In this document: positions 53,123-61,274 of the stretch, one piece after another | Layout of the letters: each line of letters opens with the position of its first letter | Numbering within the stretch: the stretch's first letter is position 1 | From: Candidatus Fluviicola riflensis | GTDB taxonomy: Bacteria; Bacteroidota; Bacteroidia; Flavobacteriales_D; Crocinitomicaceae | Direction: 5' to 3' | Assembly: GCA_002243285.1 (NCBI GenBank) | Contig: CP022585.1 | Coordinates: 2,902,641-2,966,640 of the forward strand | Length of the DNA stretch: 64,000 nucleotides | Position numbers and translations under genes: made by a program | The notes under the pieces: generated by a model | What the model saw: the letters and a program-made list of their open reading frames with translations, nothing else | What the model was told of the DNA's origin: nothing | The model's database searches: none

Positions 53123-54373
53123 TTAAACAAAGGGATTCATGCTCACTTTCAAAATCGTAGTGGAATACTGATTTGCCAATGCGGAACGCCCCACTTTGAT
53201 TCCCGGAAGCCACAAAACGGTTTTTCCATCGGTTAAAACGGGAAAATATTCACGTTTGTTGACCGGAATACCAAAGTCTTTTAATGCCGCTTTTACGGCT
53301 TGGCTTCCTTTCAGCCCAACAGTATCAATCCGGTCTTCCGGTTCGGGAACACGCAGGTATAATTCGCCTGATAAGCGATCTGCGTCCAGGTAAATTGTCC
53401 ATTTATCAAAGGTAAGTGGTAAGATTTCAATTTTTTCAATCTTGAAATCCCAAGGAAAATCACTGGTATTTTGTTGCTGCACGATTGTCTGTGAATCCTG
53501 TTTTATCACTTCGTTATTTCCGACAAAAAAACGCGCGCTTGTTCTTCCCAGGGCCAATTCGGCAAAACGATTACGCGACCAAAGCGGAAGTCCTGAGTTA
53601 TGCAGGAAAGCTACCTGTTCCTCTTCGCTCAGCTGCAACCAGGATTCACAAGTGAGTTCACCGGTTTCTTTCCAACGAATACTCATTTCCTGAATCTTAG
53701 CAGTGATTTCTGCTTGCCGTTCGCGAAACAACCGCATGAGTAACAGAATACTTTGGTTCAAGTCAGGGTTCCCAGTCGTTAGTAACGGCAACAACTCATT
53801 TCTGAAGAGGTTGCGCAGGTATTTGGAAGAAGCGTTGCTTTTATCTTCACGCCATTGCACGTTGTTTTCCAGTGCATATGCGATTAAATCTGCTTTTTCG
53901 ATCTCTAAAAATGGCCGTACCAATTGGTTTCGCTCCGGATGCATTCCACCCAAACCGAAAGTGCCACTTCCGCGATACAATTGCAGGAAAAAGGTTTCAA
54001 CCTGGTCGTTTGCGTGATGTGCCAAAACCACAATATGATTGGGTGATTGGGCTGTCCATTCCTGAAAATAGTTTCTTCGGAATGTACGCGCCGCTGCCTG
54101 TAGATTGATTCCCGGTTGTTGTGTCAGCTCAGCAGGGCACTTATATACATGAAGATTCAATCCGTGTTTGTGAGCAAAATCCGTTACCAATTGTTCATCG
54201 GCATCGCTGTCGGCGCCCCGCAAACCGTAGTTAACGTGCATGACTTCGGGCTTCAATCCGATTTGCAGCAAACCGTGAAGTAATACCATGCTATCGACAC
54301 CGCCGCTACAGGCCACCAAAACGTGTCTGTCCGTCCAGTTGAATTGCCGTAATGTGTCCGTTACCACTGACAT
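53123..54373 (-). CDS. tilS: tRNA(Ile)-lysidine synthase
   Basis: 416 residues. The PP-loop SGGVDS at residues 23-28 (VLVACSGGVDSMVLLHGL) binds ATP; further family motifs are VMHVNYGLRGADSDADEQLV and VLAHHANDQVETFFLQLYRGSG. A C-terminal substrate-binding region (about 330-416) follows. The enzyme modifies C34 of tRNA-Ile2 to lysidine, so that it reads AUA; it is essential in most bacteria. Its start overlaps the last 13 bases of the pabB-type gene, so the two are translationally coupled. No anomaly is seen. Confidence 0.95.
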   Translation of the reverse strand: MSVVTDTLRQFNWTDRHVLVACSGGVDSMVLLHGLLQIGLKPEVMHVNYGLRGADSDADEQLVTDFAHKHGLNLHVYKCPAELTQQPGINLQAAARTFRRNYFQEWTAQSPNHIVVLAHHANDQVETFFLQLYRGSGTFGLGGMHPERNQLVRPFLEIEKADLIAYALENNVQWREDKSNASSKYLRNLFRNELLPLLTTGNPDLNQSILLLMRLFRERQAEITAKIQEMSIRWKETGELTCESWLQLSEEEQVAFLHNSGLPLWSRNRFAELALGRTSARFFVGNNEVIKQDSQTIVQQQNTSDFPWDFKIEKIEILPLTFDKWTIYLDADRLSGELYLRVPEPEDRIDTVGLKGSQAVKAALKDFGIPVNKREYFPVLTDGKTVLWLPGIKVGRSALANQYSTTILKVSMNPFV

Positions 54374-55551
54374 GTTCCGGTTGCGTCTAAGATTTTACCC
54401 ACTTTGGCGCGGCATTCTTCGTACTCTTCCTCTGCATCAGAAAGAATGGTAATGGCACCACCGACACCGCAGGAAATGAAGTTGTACCCGCGATCAACGA
54501 CTAGTGTTCGAATCATGACATTAAGATCGAAATCGCCGTTGGGAGCAATATATCCTGCTGATCCGGAGTAGCTTCCACGAGTGAAACGTTCGGTTTGTTC
54601 GGCGAGTTCCATGGCAGCCACTTTTGGCGCGCCGGTCATCGATCCCATCGGGAAAGTGGCTTTGAGAATGTCGGAAAATGTTACTTCATCGCGTAATTCG
54701 CAGGAAACGGTAGAAATGAGCTGGTGCACCGTGGGAAAGGAATACACACCGAATAATTCATCCACACGAACGGAGTTTTTTACTGCAATACGCGATAAAT
54801 CGTTTCGTACCAAATCGACGATCATGACGTTTTCAGTGCGGTCCTTATGACTGGAAGCCAATTGTTCTTTTAAACGTGCGTCTTCTTCGGGTGTTTTTCC
54901 TCGCGGGGCGGTTCCTTTAATCGGTTGCGAACTTAGTTTATTGCCTTTTCGGGTAATGAACCGTTCGGGACTCGCGCCGGCAATCATCCAATTTTCCGAC
55001 TCATAAAGTAAAGAATACGGTGCTTTTGTGACGTTGTTTAGGGCATGATAAAGCGGAAGTACAGAATCGAATTGCACATTTTCAGCGTAGAATTCCTGGC
55101 AATAATTGATTTCATATAAGTTTCCGAGCTGAATCTGATCTTTGAGGAAGTTGATCTTGTCGATGTAATCCTGTTTCGACTGTCGCGGACGCCAGGTAAT
55201 CGGTTCGAAGGCCGGTTGACTTTCATTCAAACAAGCAGCTGCCAGGGCTTCGTTGGATGAATCGTTCACTCCTTCCGAGAACCGAAGCACATTGTTTTCA
55301 ACCAGGTACATTGATTCGGGAACCCAGATGGAAATCAACGGGAAACGCTGTTTTTCCGTACGGTTTTTCGGGTAGATCGCATCACGCAATTCGTAGGAAA
55401 GCAGTACAAATCTTGTACGATCATGATGCTCCTTTAAAAAGGCTTCCAAAACTTCCCAACTGACGCTATCGCTGCATTCAAAACGGGCGAATTCACCAAC
55501 GCCAATGCGCCAGTTTCCGTCGTTTCCATTCAATGCAACTCGTGTTTTCAT
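54361..55551 (-). CDS. pabB: Aminodeoxychorismate synthase component I (PabB-type)
   Basis: 396 residues of the chorismate-binding fold. Typical elements are SSQPIKGTAPRGKTPEED, ENVMIVDLVRNDLSRIA, TVHQLISTVSC, FPMGSMTGAPKVAAMELAEQ and GVGGAITILSDAEEEYEEC. This distinguishes the anthranilate/aminodeoxychorismate synthases; the PabB assignment rests on its short length, its position and the absence of trp genes. With a glutamine amidotransferase it would convert chorismate to 4-amino-4-deoxychorismate for folate. It precedes tilS, overlapping it by 13 bases. A fold-back element lies between its start and the next gene. Confidence 0.87.
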   Translation of the reverse strand: MKTRVALNGNDGNWRIGVGEFARFECSDSVSWEVLEAFLKEHHDRTRFVLLSYELRDAIYPKNRTEKQRFPLISIWVPESMYLVENNVLRFSEGVNDSSNEALAAACLNESQPAFEPITWRPRQSKQDYIDKINFLKDQIQLGNLYEINYCQEFYAENVQFDSVLPLYHALNNVTKAPYSLLYESENWMIAGASPERFITRKGNKLSSQPIKGTAPRGKTPEEDARLKEQLASSHKDRTENVMIVDLVRNDLSRIAVKNSVRVDELFGVYSFPTVHQLISTVSCELRDEVTFSDILKATFPMGSMTGAPKVAAMELAEQTERFTRGSYSGSAGYIAPNGDFDLNVMIRTLVVDRGYNFISCGVGGAITILSDAEEEYEECRAKVGKILDATGTCQW

Positions 55552-55587
55552 GAGGGTTCAAAGGTAAAGAAGCTTTATAAATTATCT

Positions 55588-55640
55588 CTTACTTTTTGTC
55601 CTTAGCAACAAAAAGTAAGCAAAAAATGCATTGCGCCATT
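55588..55640. repeat. Hairpin repeat related to 49406-49455
   Basis: A perfect 12-bp stem CTTACTTTTTGT (55588-55599) with its complement (55608-55619) has an 8-base loop and is followed by GCAAAAAATGCATTGCGCCA. The surrounding text, from TATCTCTTAC through AAGTAAGCAAAAA to TGCATT, is nearly the same as at the recG-upstream element. There is no gene in 55552-55812; the acyltransferase promoter is at its right end. Confidence 0.8.
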
Positions 55641-55812
55641 CGCAATTTTAGGTAAGAAATCAGATTGATGTAACGAATACCTGCAACAAGGCACGTGATC
55701 AAAAGCACTTTTTTCGAAAGATTTCCGCGGAGTTTCTTCCGTCCCTGGCGGCAATTGAGTGAATGGTTTGGGAGAAGATCGGATCATTTGTACTTTAGCT
55801 TCCAAAAACAGC

Positions 55813-57132
55813 ATGCTGTACCGACTCCTGAAATTAATCGTAGGCCTTTCCATTCGCATTTATTACCGCGAGATCCGGGTGATTAATCAGGAGTTACTGG
55901 ACCAGGAAGGCCCGGTGATCATTATCGCCAATCATCCCAACACGCTGATGGATGCCTGGATTCTGGGACATATCAATCGTCGGCGCGTGCATTACATGGC
56001 GAAAGCTACTTTTTTCAGTTCACCATTTAAACGCAGGTTATTGGGCGCTTTAGGTATGATCCCGATCAATCGGAAAAGTGATGGCGTGATCAAAGGCGTG
56101 AAAAACAGCGATTCGTTTGAAGCGTGTTACCAGTTGCTCGAAGACGGACATGTGCTGGTTGTTTTCCCGGAGGGAACCAGCTTTATGGAACGCAAATTAC
56201 GGGAGATCAAAACCGGTACTGCGCGCATTGCGTTGGAAGTGGAAGCCCGGAATATGGGAAAACTCGGCGTAAAAGTGATTCCGGTCGGATTGAATTACAT
56301 GAGCGCTGATCGTTTTCGCGGACGTGTGATGATCCATGTGGGAAAACCGATTAGTGTTGCTCCTTTTTTAGCGGAGTATACCACACATCAAGGCGTAGCA
56401 GCCAAAAAGCTGACGGAGAAATTCCGGACCGAATTGTCGCGTGTGTTTGTGACGATGGAGGACGAAAACAAGGAGAAACTGGTGACTGAACTCACTTATT
56501 TGTTCGATTCCCGCTATTCGAAAGAAGAGGAAAAAGGTGTACAACAATCAATCGGTCTGTTGAAAGAAACCCAGCAGCGACTGGAAGAATTGAGTGTACT
56601 GGCGCCGTGGAAACTGGCTGAAATACAACAACAGACTTCTACGCTGATCGAATCGCTGCAGTTTTTTGGAATTCGTCCTGATTTCCTTGACCGGCCATAC
56701 CGTACGATGTTGTATTTGCGCCAAACGATCCAATCGTGGTTGTTTTTGATCCTTACGATTCCGTTGTTTTTGGTTGGTTTTGTACACAACGCCCTGCCCT
56801 ATTACGGAATCGGGATTCTTGTACCACGATTAACGAAAGAAGTGGAATATCATGCGCCGCTGGTAGTATTATTGGGCTTGGTGCTCTACCCGCTTACGTA
56901 TGTGGGCTGGTGTTTGCTGTTTGATTGGATTTTTGACTTTTCGTGGATAATTCTAGTTCTTTACGGAGGATTACTTCCTTTTGCTGGATTGTTTGCTCAT
57001 TTTTTCCTAAGATATATACGTCATTTGGCCACGAAGCAGCAGTTTAGCCGGTTTGCCAAACGGAGAAGAGCGGTGTTCCAGCAGTTGAAACAGCAGCGGG
57101 AGGCGTTGAATGATTTGATTTTTAAAGATTAG
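55813..57132 (+). CDS. PlsC-type 1-acyl-glycerol-3-phosphate acyltransferase family protein
   Basis: 439 residues from the ATG at 55813; a longer reading from 55759 lacks a hydrophobic start. A hydrophobic N-terminal segment precedes the acyltransferase domain, which has the NHxxxxD motif in ANHPNTLMDAWILG and the second block VVFPEGTSF. The C-terminal third (about 310-410) has about four hydrophobic helices, which is longer than PlsC itself (about 240 residues). This larger form is frequent in Bacteroidota and is presumed to acylate lysophospholipids or a related lipid in the inner membrane. A TACTTTAG at about 55791 could be its -7 element. Confidence 0.88.
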   Translation: MLYRLLKLIVGLSIRIYYREIRVINQELLDQEGPVIIIANHPNTLMDAWILGHINRRRVHYMAKATFFSSPFKRRLLGALGMIPINRKSDGVIKGVKNSDSFEACYQLLEDGHVLVVFPEGTSFMERKLREIKTGTARIALEVEARNMGKLGVKVIPVGLNYMSADRFRGRVMIHVGKPISVAPFLAEYTTHQGVAAKKLTEKFRTELSRVFVTMEDENKEKLVTELTYLFDSRYSKEEEKGVQQSIGLLKETQQRLEELSVLAPWKLAEIQQQTSTLIESLQFFGIRPDFLDRPYRTMLYLRQTIQSWLFLILTIPLFLVGFVHNALPYYGIGILVPRLTKEVEYHAPLVVLLGLVLYPLTYVGWCLLFDWIFDFSWIILVLYGGLLPFAGLFAHFFLRYIRHLATKQQFSRFAKRRRAVFQQLKQQREALNDLIFKD

Positions 57133-57142
57133 AATATCTTAT

Positions 57143-57324
57143 GTTCTTTTGTCTTGATACAAAAGAACCAAAAAATCAAGCTGCGATTGAAGCCGTTCGG
57201 CGAAAAAGAGCGCATGGGCCGACACAACGAAAGGGCGGAAACCTAAGGGTTTCCAAACGACAAGCGCTTTCGCGTATCGGCTGACCATTTGCTCTTTTCC
57301 GTATCCTCACTTCCGCAATCGCAG
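57143..57324. repeat. Fold-back element with leading hairpin
   Basis: The perfect hairpin GTTCTTTTGT (57143-57152) with its complement at 57159-57168 is followed by an imperfect fold-back from CTGCGATTG (57181-57189) to CAATCGCAG (57316-57324), with further pairing GAAAAAGAGC/GCTCTTTTCC and a central hairpin GGAAACC/GGTTTCC (57237-57254). It has the same plan as 49406-49625, with other sequence. The 429-base gap before tRNA-Ser has no gene. Confidence 0.75.
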
Positions 57325-57529
57325 CGGGGGATCCTGGTTTAAAGTCCGGTTCCAGTTCTGAAACACATTGATCCGGAAGAGAAAACCTCTCCACTTTCAA
57401 AAGCTGCTTTTACCTAGCAATCAAAATATTAACCGGTTATCGGGTTCATTTTATTAAATGTGGATGATTTAAATTGGTAAAAAGCGAACTTTTTTTCGGT
57501 GATTTTGTTTTATGGAAGGTTGCATTTGT

Positions 57530-57537
57530 TATTTTTG
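57530..57537 (+). promoter_or_regulatory. -7 element of tRNA-Ser
   Basis: TATTTTTG matches TANNTTTG 24 bases before the tRNA. A TTTTG at 57503-57507 is a possible -33 element, with a somewhat long spacer of 22. Confidence 0.55.
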
Positions 57538-57561
57538 CGCCCACGTTCTTTGAACACTTAC

Positions 57562-57648
<87 letters not shown>

Positions 57649-57687
57649 CTTTTTTTCGATTGCTGTTGCAGAAGTGAAAAAAATAGC

Positions 57688-57695
57688 TATCTTTG
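57688..57695 (+). promoter_or_regulatory. Promoter of tRNA-Pro (-33 and -7)
   Basis: The -7 element TATCTTTG lies 19 bases after a TTG at 57666-57668, the best fit to TTG-N19-TANNTTTG in this window. It lies 82 bases upstream of tRNA-Pro, so the precursor would carry a long 5' leader. Confidence 0.65.
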
Positions 57696-57776
57696 CACCT
57701 CGAAAAAGGGAACGTTGTTCACTTTGAGGAAGCACCGAAAGCGTTCGGCAGTCGAATTGAAATAGGGCATTTTGTT

Positions 57777-57851
57777 CGGGGCGTAGCGTAGTCCGGTCAT
57801 CGCGCCTGGTTTGGGACCAGGAGGTCGCAGGTTCGAATCCTGCCGCCCCGA
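57777..57851 (+). tRNA. tRNA-Pro(TGG)
   Basis: The acceptor stem CGGGGCG/CGCCCCG, D arm GTAGC...CATCGC region, anticodon stem CCTGG/CCAGG with loop TTTGGGA (anticodon TGG, reads CCN) and T arm CAGGTTCGAATCCTG give 75 bases. The discriminator is A and CCA is not encoded. A strong terminator follows five bases later. Confidence 0.95.
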
Positions 57852-57856
57852 CAACA

Positions 57857-57885
57857 GGGGGATGAGCAATCATCCCCCTTTTTTT
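57857..57885 (+). terminator. Terminator after tRNA-Pro
   Basis: The 9-bp stem GGGGGATGA/TCATCCCCC (57857-57865, 57870-57878) has a 4-base loop and is followed by seven T. Confidence 0.93.
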
Positions 57886-57891
57886 ATTTTA

Positions 57892-57950
57892 GGCCCAATA
57901 GCTCTCCCGATAGCTATCGGGAGGATAGAGCAACTGCCTTCTAAGCAGTA
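57892..57950 (+). pseudogene. Broken tRNA-Arg copy with a palindrome in the D loop
   Basis: The copy starts GGCCCAATAGCTC like the intact tRNA-Arg 80 bases downstream, and continues with GGATAGAGCAACTGCCTTCT and AAGCAGTA, then ends before the variable loop and T arm. The D-loop AGCT of the intact gene is flanked here by TCCCGAT and ATCGGGA, giving an 18-bp perfect palindrome TCCCGATAGCTATCGGGA at 57905-57922. It cannot fold as a tRNA. Confidence 0.85.
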
Positions 57951-57971
57951 TAATAAATAGAAACCATTATG

Positions 57972-58045
57972 GCCCAATAGCTCAGCTGGATAGAGCAACT
58001 GCCTTCTAAGCAGTAGGTCTCAGGTTCGAATCCTGATTGGGTCAC
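57972..58045 (+). tRNA. tRNA-Arg(TCT)
   Basis: 74 bases with acceptor GGCCCAA/TTGGGTC (one G-T pair), D stem GCTC/GAGC, anticodon stem ACTGC/GCAGT with loop CTTCTAA (anticodon TCT, reads AGA/AGG) and T arm CAGGTTCGAATCCTG. The discriminator is A; CCA is not encoded. A truncated copy lies upstream and a terminator hairpin follows. Confidence 0.95.
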
Positions 58046-58050
58046 AGAGA

Positions 58051-58083
58051 AGTTCAACTTAACGGTTGGACTTTCTTGTTTTT
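58051..58083 (+). terminator. Terminator after tRNA-Arg
   Basis: The 9-bp stem AAGTTCAAC/GTTGGACTT (58051-58059, 58066-58074, one G-T pair) has a 6-base loop and is followed by a T-rich tract (TCTTGTTTTT). Confidence 0.75.
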
Positions 58084-58177
58084 GGTGGGTTTGTGTTGTA
58101 GGGACAGATTTAGAGTTCGGAAGTAGGGACGGAATTTGGGACAGAAATCACATATTTGCAACTTAGTAATCACAATC

Positions 58178-58462
58178 ATGAAAAAGAATTTCGGTCAACT
58201 CTACAAGGAAACCTACATCTCGATTCTAAGTAAGACAATGAATTTTATTAGAACATTTTATATCCTCGCATATAACTTGTATGGTTTTTACTGGTTTTAC
58301 AAGATCGTAGTAGACCCAAAGACACAATGTGATTGGGAAGCCTATGCACTATGGTTCTTTGCAATGACTGCTCAGCTGTTTTTCACCATGGATGTCCATA
58401 AAGCCAACAAGGATATAGATATGCGTGAATACATGAAGCAGAATTTGCCTAAGTCAAAGTGA
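58178..58462 (+). CDS. Unknown small membrane protein, two helices
   Basis: 94 residues from the ATG at 58178; a TTG reading starting 42 bases earlier is less likely. Two hydrophobic, aromatic-rich segments (about 20-43, FYILAYNLYGFYWFYKIVV; and about 54-73, ALWFFAMTAQLFFTMDV) are separated by a short polar loop and followed by a basic tail (YMKQNLPKSK). No family is recognised. It opens the block of unfamiliar genes between tRNA-Arg and the histidine kinase. A two-helix protein of this size might be a holin-like or regulatory membrane peptide, but nothing here proves it. Confidence 0.6.
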   Translation: MKKNFGQLYKETYISILSKTMNFIRTFYILAYNLYGFYWFYKIVVDPKTQCDWEAYALWFFAMTAQLFFTMDVHKANKDIDMREYMKQNLPKSK

Positions 58463-58473
58463 GTTTCCTTCGC

Positions 58474-58662
58474 CTAGGTTATCCCATACGCTTCCACCAC
58501 CTCCACGCTCACAGGATAGAAATCTAACGGGTACTGCTTTGAATTTTCAACAGTGGTAACGATGAATACACCCGTATCTGAAACAATTTGTACGAGTGGA
58601 TCGTCTCGCATAGTTGGAGTAATGAAATCTAAAATCTCTGCATAAACTAGTTGCGTTTCCAT
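58474..58662 (-). CDS. Unknown 62-residue protein
   Basis: 62 residues, acidic and beta-like (MET-LVYAEILDFITPTMRDDP, then VQIVSDTGVFIVTTVENS and a final VSVEVVEAYGIT). The text has normal protein composition and the ORF is the only one in this 311-base gap, so I lean toward a real gene. There is no recognisable domain, signal or partner. It is convergent with the small membrane-protein gene, whose stop lies 12 bases away. Confidence 0.45.
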   Translation of the reverse strand: METQLVYAEILDFITPTMRDDPLVQIVSDTGVFIVTTVENSKQYPLDFYPVSVEVVEAYGIT

Positions 58663-58773
58663 AATTGATAAACATAACTACCAACAACTCGCTACTATCC
58701 CAAAATCAATCTGAAAGTATAACTTTACCTTCCGTTATGGCAATCATCACGCTTCATTACAAAAACGGCCAGA

Positions 58774-59511
58774 ATGAAAAAAGAAACAAGAGCACAAAAT
58801 CCCAGTTCGCCTGTTGAAGATGCAACGCCGGATGGACGAATAAAAAGCGCTGATTTACCAGCAAGTCCTGACTCGAGGCTGGATTCCATTATAGCGAAAT
58901 TTCACCCGATCAGCGATGCCACTATCCCCTATCGCGATTTGACCGATGCTACAACCAAACGTGAAAGCATTCACCGGCTTATTGAAAAATTAGATGTCAA
59001 GAGGAGTTTAAGGTATCAACGAACAATTGAGGATACCTATTGCAATGTGTATTCGTATGATTATTGCTATTTCTCACATGTTTATCTACCCACTGTTTGG
59101 TGGACGGATGAATCGCTCGGGAAAATTTTAGATGGACAAACCGTTGAGCCTGTTTTTAACGAAACCGTTGTCCGGATCTATTCCAGTGCCATACACGATT
59201 GGTTTTTAAAATGGGGAGCCAGCTTCGGGTGGAAAAGAATGACGGACCTCGATGAAATTCAACATAAAGTGAACACCGAGGGCGGAATCGGAATCATTTG
59301 TGCCAAACGGAAAATCGCAGGACTATCCGGACACATTGTACCGATTGTTCCTGAAAGCAACACAAGAAAAGCATACCGGGAAAATGGAGTAGTAATCTAT
59401 CCGTTGCAATCGCAAGCCGGAAAATTGAATTACCATTACTTCTCGAAAGCAAGAAGAGACTGGTGGAATCATGAGCGTTATTCCTCTCATGTTTTCTATT
59501 ACCACGATTAA
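58774..59511 (+). CDS. Predicted papain-fold (CHAP/NlpC-like) cysteine hydrolase
   Basis: 245 residues without a signal peptide. After a polar N terminus (about 1-60) come the features that made me place it: Cys90-Asn91 in DTYCNVYSYDYCYF (similar to the CN-x-(F/Y)-x-x-D block of CHAP-like amidases), WFLKWGASFGWKRM in the middle, and a GGIGIICAKRKI strand leading to His187 in LSGHIVPIVPE. Cys90, His187 and Glu194 (or another polar residue) would form the active site. These enzymes cleave amide bonds in peptidoglycan or other peptides. The family call is a motif reading, not a proven match. A probable amidoligase gene follows after 45 bases. Confidence 0.55.
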   Translation: MKKETRAQNPSSPVEDATPDGRIKSADLPASPDSRLDSIIAKFHPISDATIPYRDLTDATTKRESIHRLIEKLDVKRSLRYQRTIEDTYCNVYSYDYCYFSHVYLPTVWWTDESLGKILDGQTVEPVFNETVVRIYSSAIHDWFLKWGASFGWKRMTDLDEIQHKVNTEGGIGIICAKRKIAGLSGHIVPIVPESNTRKAYRENGVVIYPLQSQAGKLNYHYFSKARRDWWNHERYSSHVFYYHD

Positions 59512-59556
59512 CGGAATATTCCGGCAAACCCTTACTTATTAATGAGCCAACAATAA

Positions 59557-61056
59557 ATGAAAGCAACTCCGAAAAAAAAATGGTCCTGGGGGATTGGATT
59601 GGAAAACGAAACCTACCTGCAACTCGAAGACTCACTCGTGGTTTCCGGTGCATTTATTCAGGAAAAAATTGGCTATGAACGCTATAGCATTGATTACAGA
59701 AAGTGCTATAAATCGGGAAGCCTGGCGCCAGTGTTGGAAACTGCTTTTGATAAAACCAAACAATATAAGGTCAGCCGGATGATCAATAGCCATTCACTGG
59801 ACAAGCTGGATGTGATCTATCAACATAAGACATTGGCTTTTACAAAACCGGTGGTTGACAATCCGGAATACCTGGGAAAATCGATCCTGGAGACTTTCCT
59901 GGAAAACCAACCGTACAATATCCAGAGTATGATTACCCAAAAAAACAATCCGATGGGATCTGTCAATTTTGATGGCGATTCGATCGAATTTGTAACCAAA
60001 TACTTTGAAAACAGAACGATAGCTGATTCATGTGACGAACTAAAGGCTACGAAGCAGCTGTTCATCGATAAAATGAACGAATCAAAGGTATTGGAAGGAA
60101 AGGTCAGTTTCCCGGATTACAACATTGGACTCAATATGTTTATGTCCAACCAGGAAAACCTGGTTCTTTTTAATAACGGGACGTATCATTTCCACATTAC
60201 ACTTCCGGTATTAACAGAAAACAGCCGGATCATAGACTATCCCGCTTTTGACGCGATGCACTCCAATGCGATCTACCTGCTGCAATGGTTTGAGCCATTT
60301 TTTATAGCAACCTTGGGCAGTCCGGATATTATGGGGGCCATTTCTTCGAAGTATCATTTAAACGAACAATTTGCTTTAGGTTCTATGCGAAACGCCATGT
60401 CGCGTTATACCGGAGTCGGTACGTTCAACAAAACGATGGCAAGAGGGAAAATTTTGACTTACCAGGTTGAGGAATTCAGAAGGCTCTTAAAGTTTGACAA
60501 AGACTCCGGTATTTGGTGGCGTGACCAGGTTGAATCAGCCCTGGGTTATGAATTGCTTTCGGATATCGGCCTTGATTTTAACCAGGAAAAAATGTACCAA
60601 AGCGGTTTTGAATTCAGAAGCTTTGACGAATTCCCTACCAGCTATTTAAACGATGTTCTTCACGCGATTGTTTTAATTTGTGAGCATTCAATCCATCTTC
60701 CGGATGTAGCTTGGGGACATGATAGCGTCGTATGGAATAATCTCGTATTCAAATCTTTGAGAGATGGCTATCAGACTGAAATAACGGAAGAAGAAAAGAA
60801 GGCGATTCTTGATTTATTGCAGCTATCCAATACTTCTGATGCAAACCCGGGCGTACTCAAATCTGAATTTGACGCTATCACGCTGCTCGATGAATTTTTC
60901 TTTAAAATTCTGGGCGTTTTACATGAAAAGTACACGGATAACAACACCTGTATTGACGCCATGCATGGTGGAAAAACCACTGCGCCGCCTAAGTGGGATA
61001 ATCACAACAAGTACCAGGTAGAACAACATCTGAAACAGATAAAACCGATCGAATAG
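59557..61056 (+). CDS. Predicted amidoligase / glutamate-cysteine ligase-like protein
   Basis: 499 residues, cytoplasmic in appearance. The N terminus WSWGIGLENETYLQ places two Glu (16, 18) as in the G-x-E-x-E metal motif of glutamate-cysteine ligase-like enzymes. Further on, NNGTYHFHITLPV gives an H-x-H pair (His211, His213), and MHSNAIYLLQWFEPFFIATL with FALGSMRNAMSRYTGVGTF provides Arg278 and Arg283 as candidate phosphate or carboxylate ligands. Such enzymes form amide bonds from a carboxylate and an amine using ATP. The assignment is by motif and gene context (a hydrolase 45 bases upstream), and it is tentative. It is longer than most single-domain members. Confidence 0.5.
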   Translation: MKATPKKKWSWGIGLENETYLQLEDSLVVSGAFIQEKIGYERYSIDYRKCYKSGSLAPVLETAFDKTKQYKVSRMINSHSLDKLDVIYQHKTLAFTKPVVDNPEYLGKSILETFLENQPYNIQSMITQKNNPMGSVNFDGDSIEFVTKYFENRTIADSCDELKATKQLFIDKMNESKVLEGKVSFPDYNIGLNMFMSNQENLVLFNNGTYHFHITLPVLTENSRIIDYPAFDAMHSNAIYLLQWFEPFFIATLGSPDIMGAISSKYHLNEQFALGSMRNAMSRYTGVGTFNKTMARGKILTYQVEEFRRLLKFDKDSGIWWRDQVESALGYELLSDIGLDFNQEKMYQSGFEFRSFDEFPTSYLNDVLHAIVLICEHSIHLPDVAWGHDSVVWNNLVFKSLRDGYQTEITEEEKKAILDLLQLSNTSDANPGVLKSEFDAITLLDEFFFKILGVLHEKYTDNNTCIDAMHGGKTTAPPKWDNHNKYQVEQHLKQIKPIE

Positions 61057-61274
61057 AAGTAAAGCGCACAGCTTTCAAAATTTGACGTACTGCGTATTTT
61101 CCCCCACAAATCAGCCTAAGGCATACACACTACAGGCAATTCCCCGTTCATTGTATTTTTTACCCGGTTCAAGACTTTGTTGAGATTCATAAACGGGATT
61201 TTTTATATTCTATTGGTATTTCGTTTTTCAAGATTATTGCGTAATATCGGAGACCTGTTCAAAACCCGATTGTC

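Noticed and set aside
57892..57950. A second functional tRNA-Arg
   Set aside because: It lacks the T arm and 3' acceptor strand, and its D loop holds an 18-bp palindrome.
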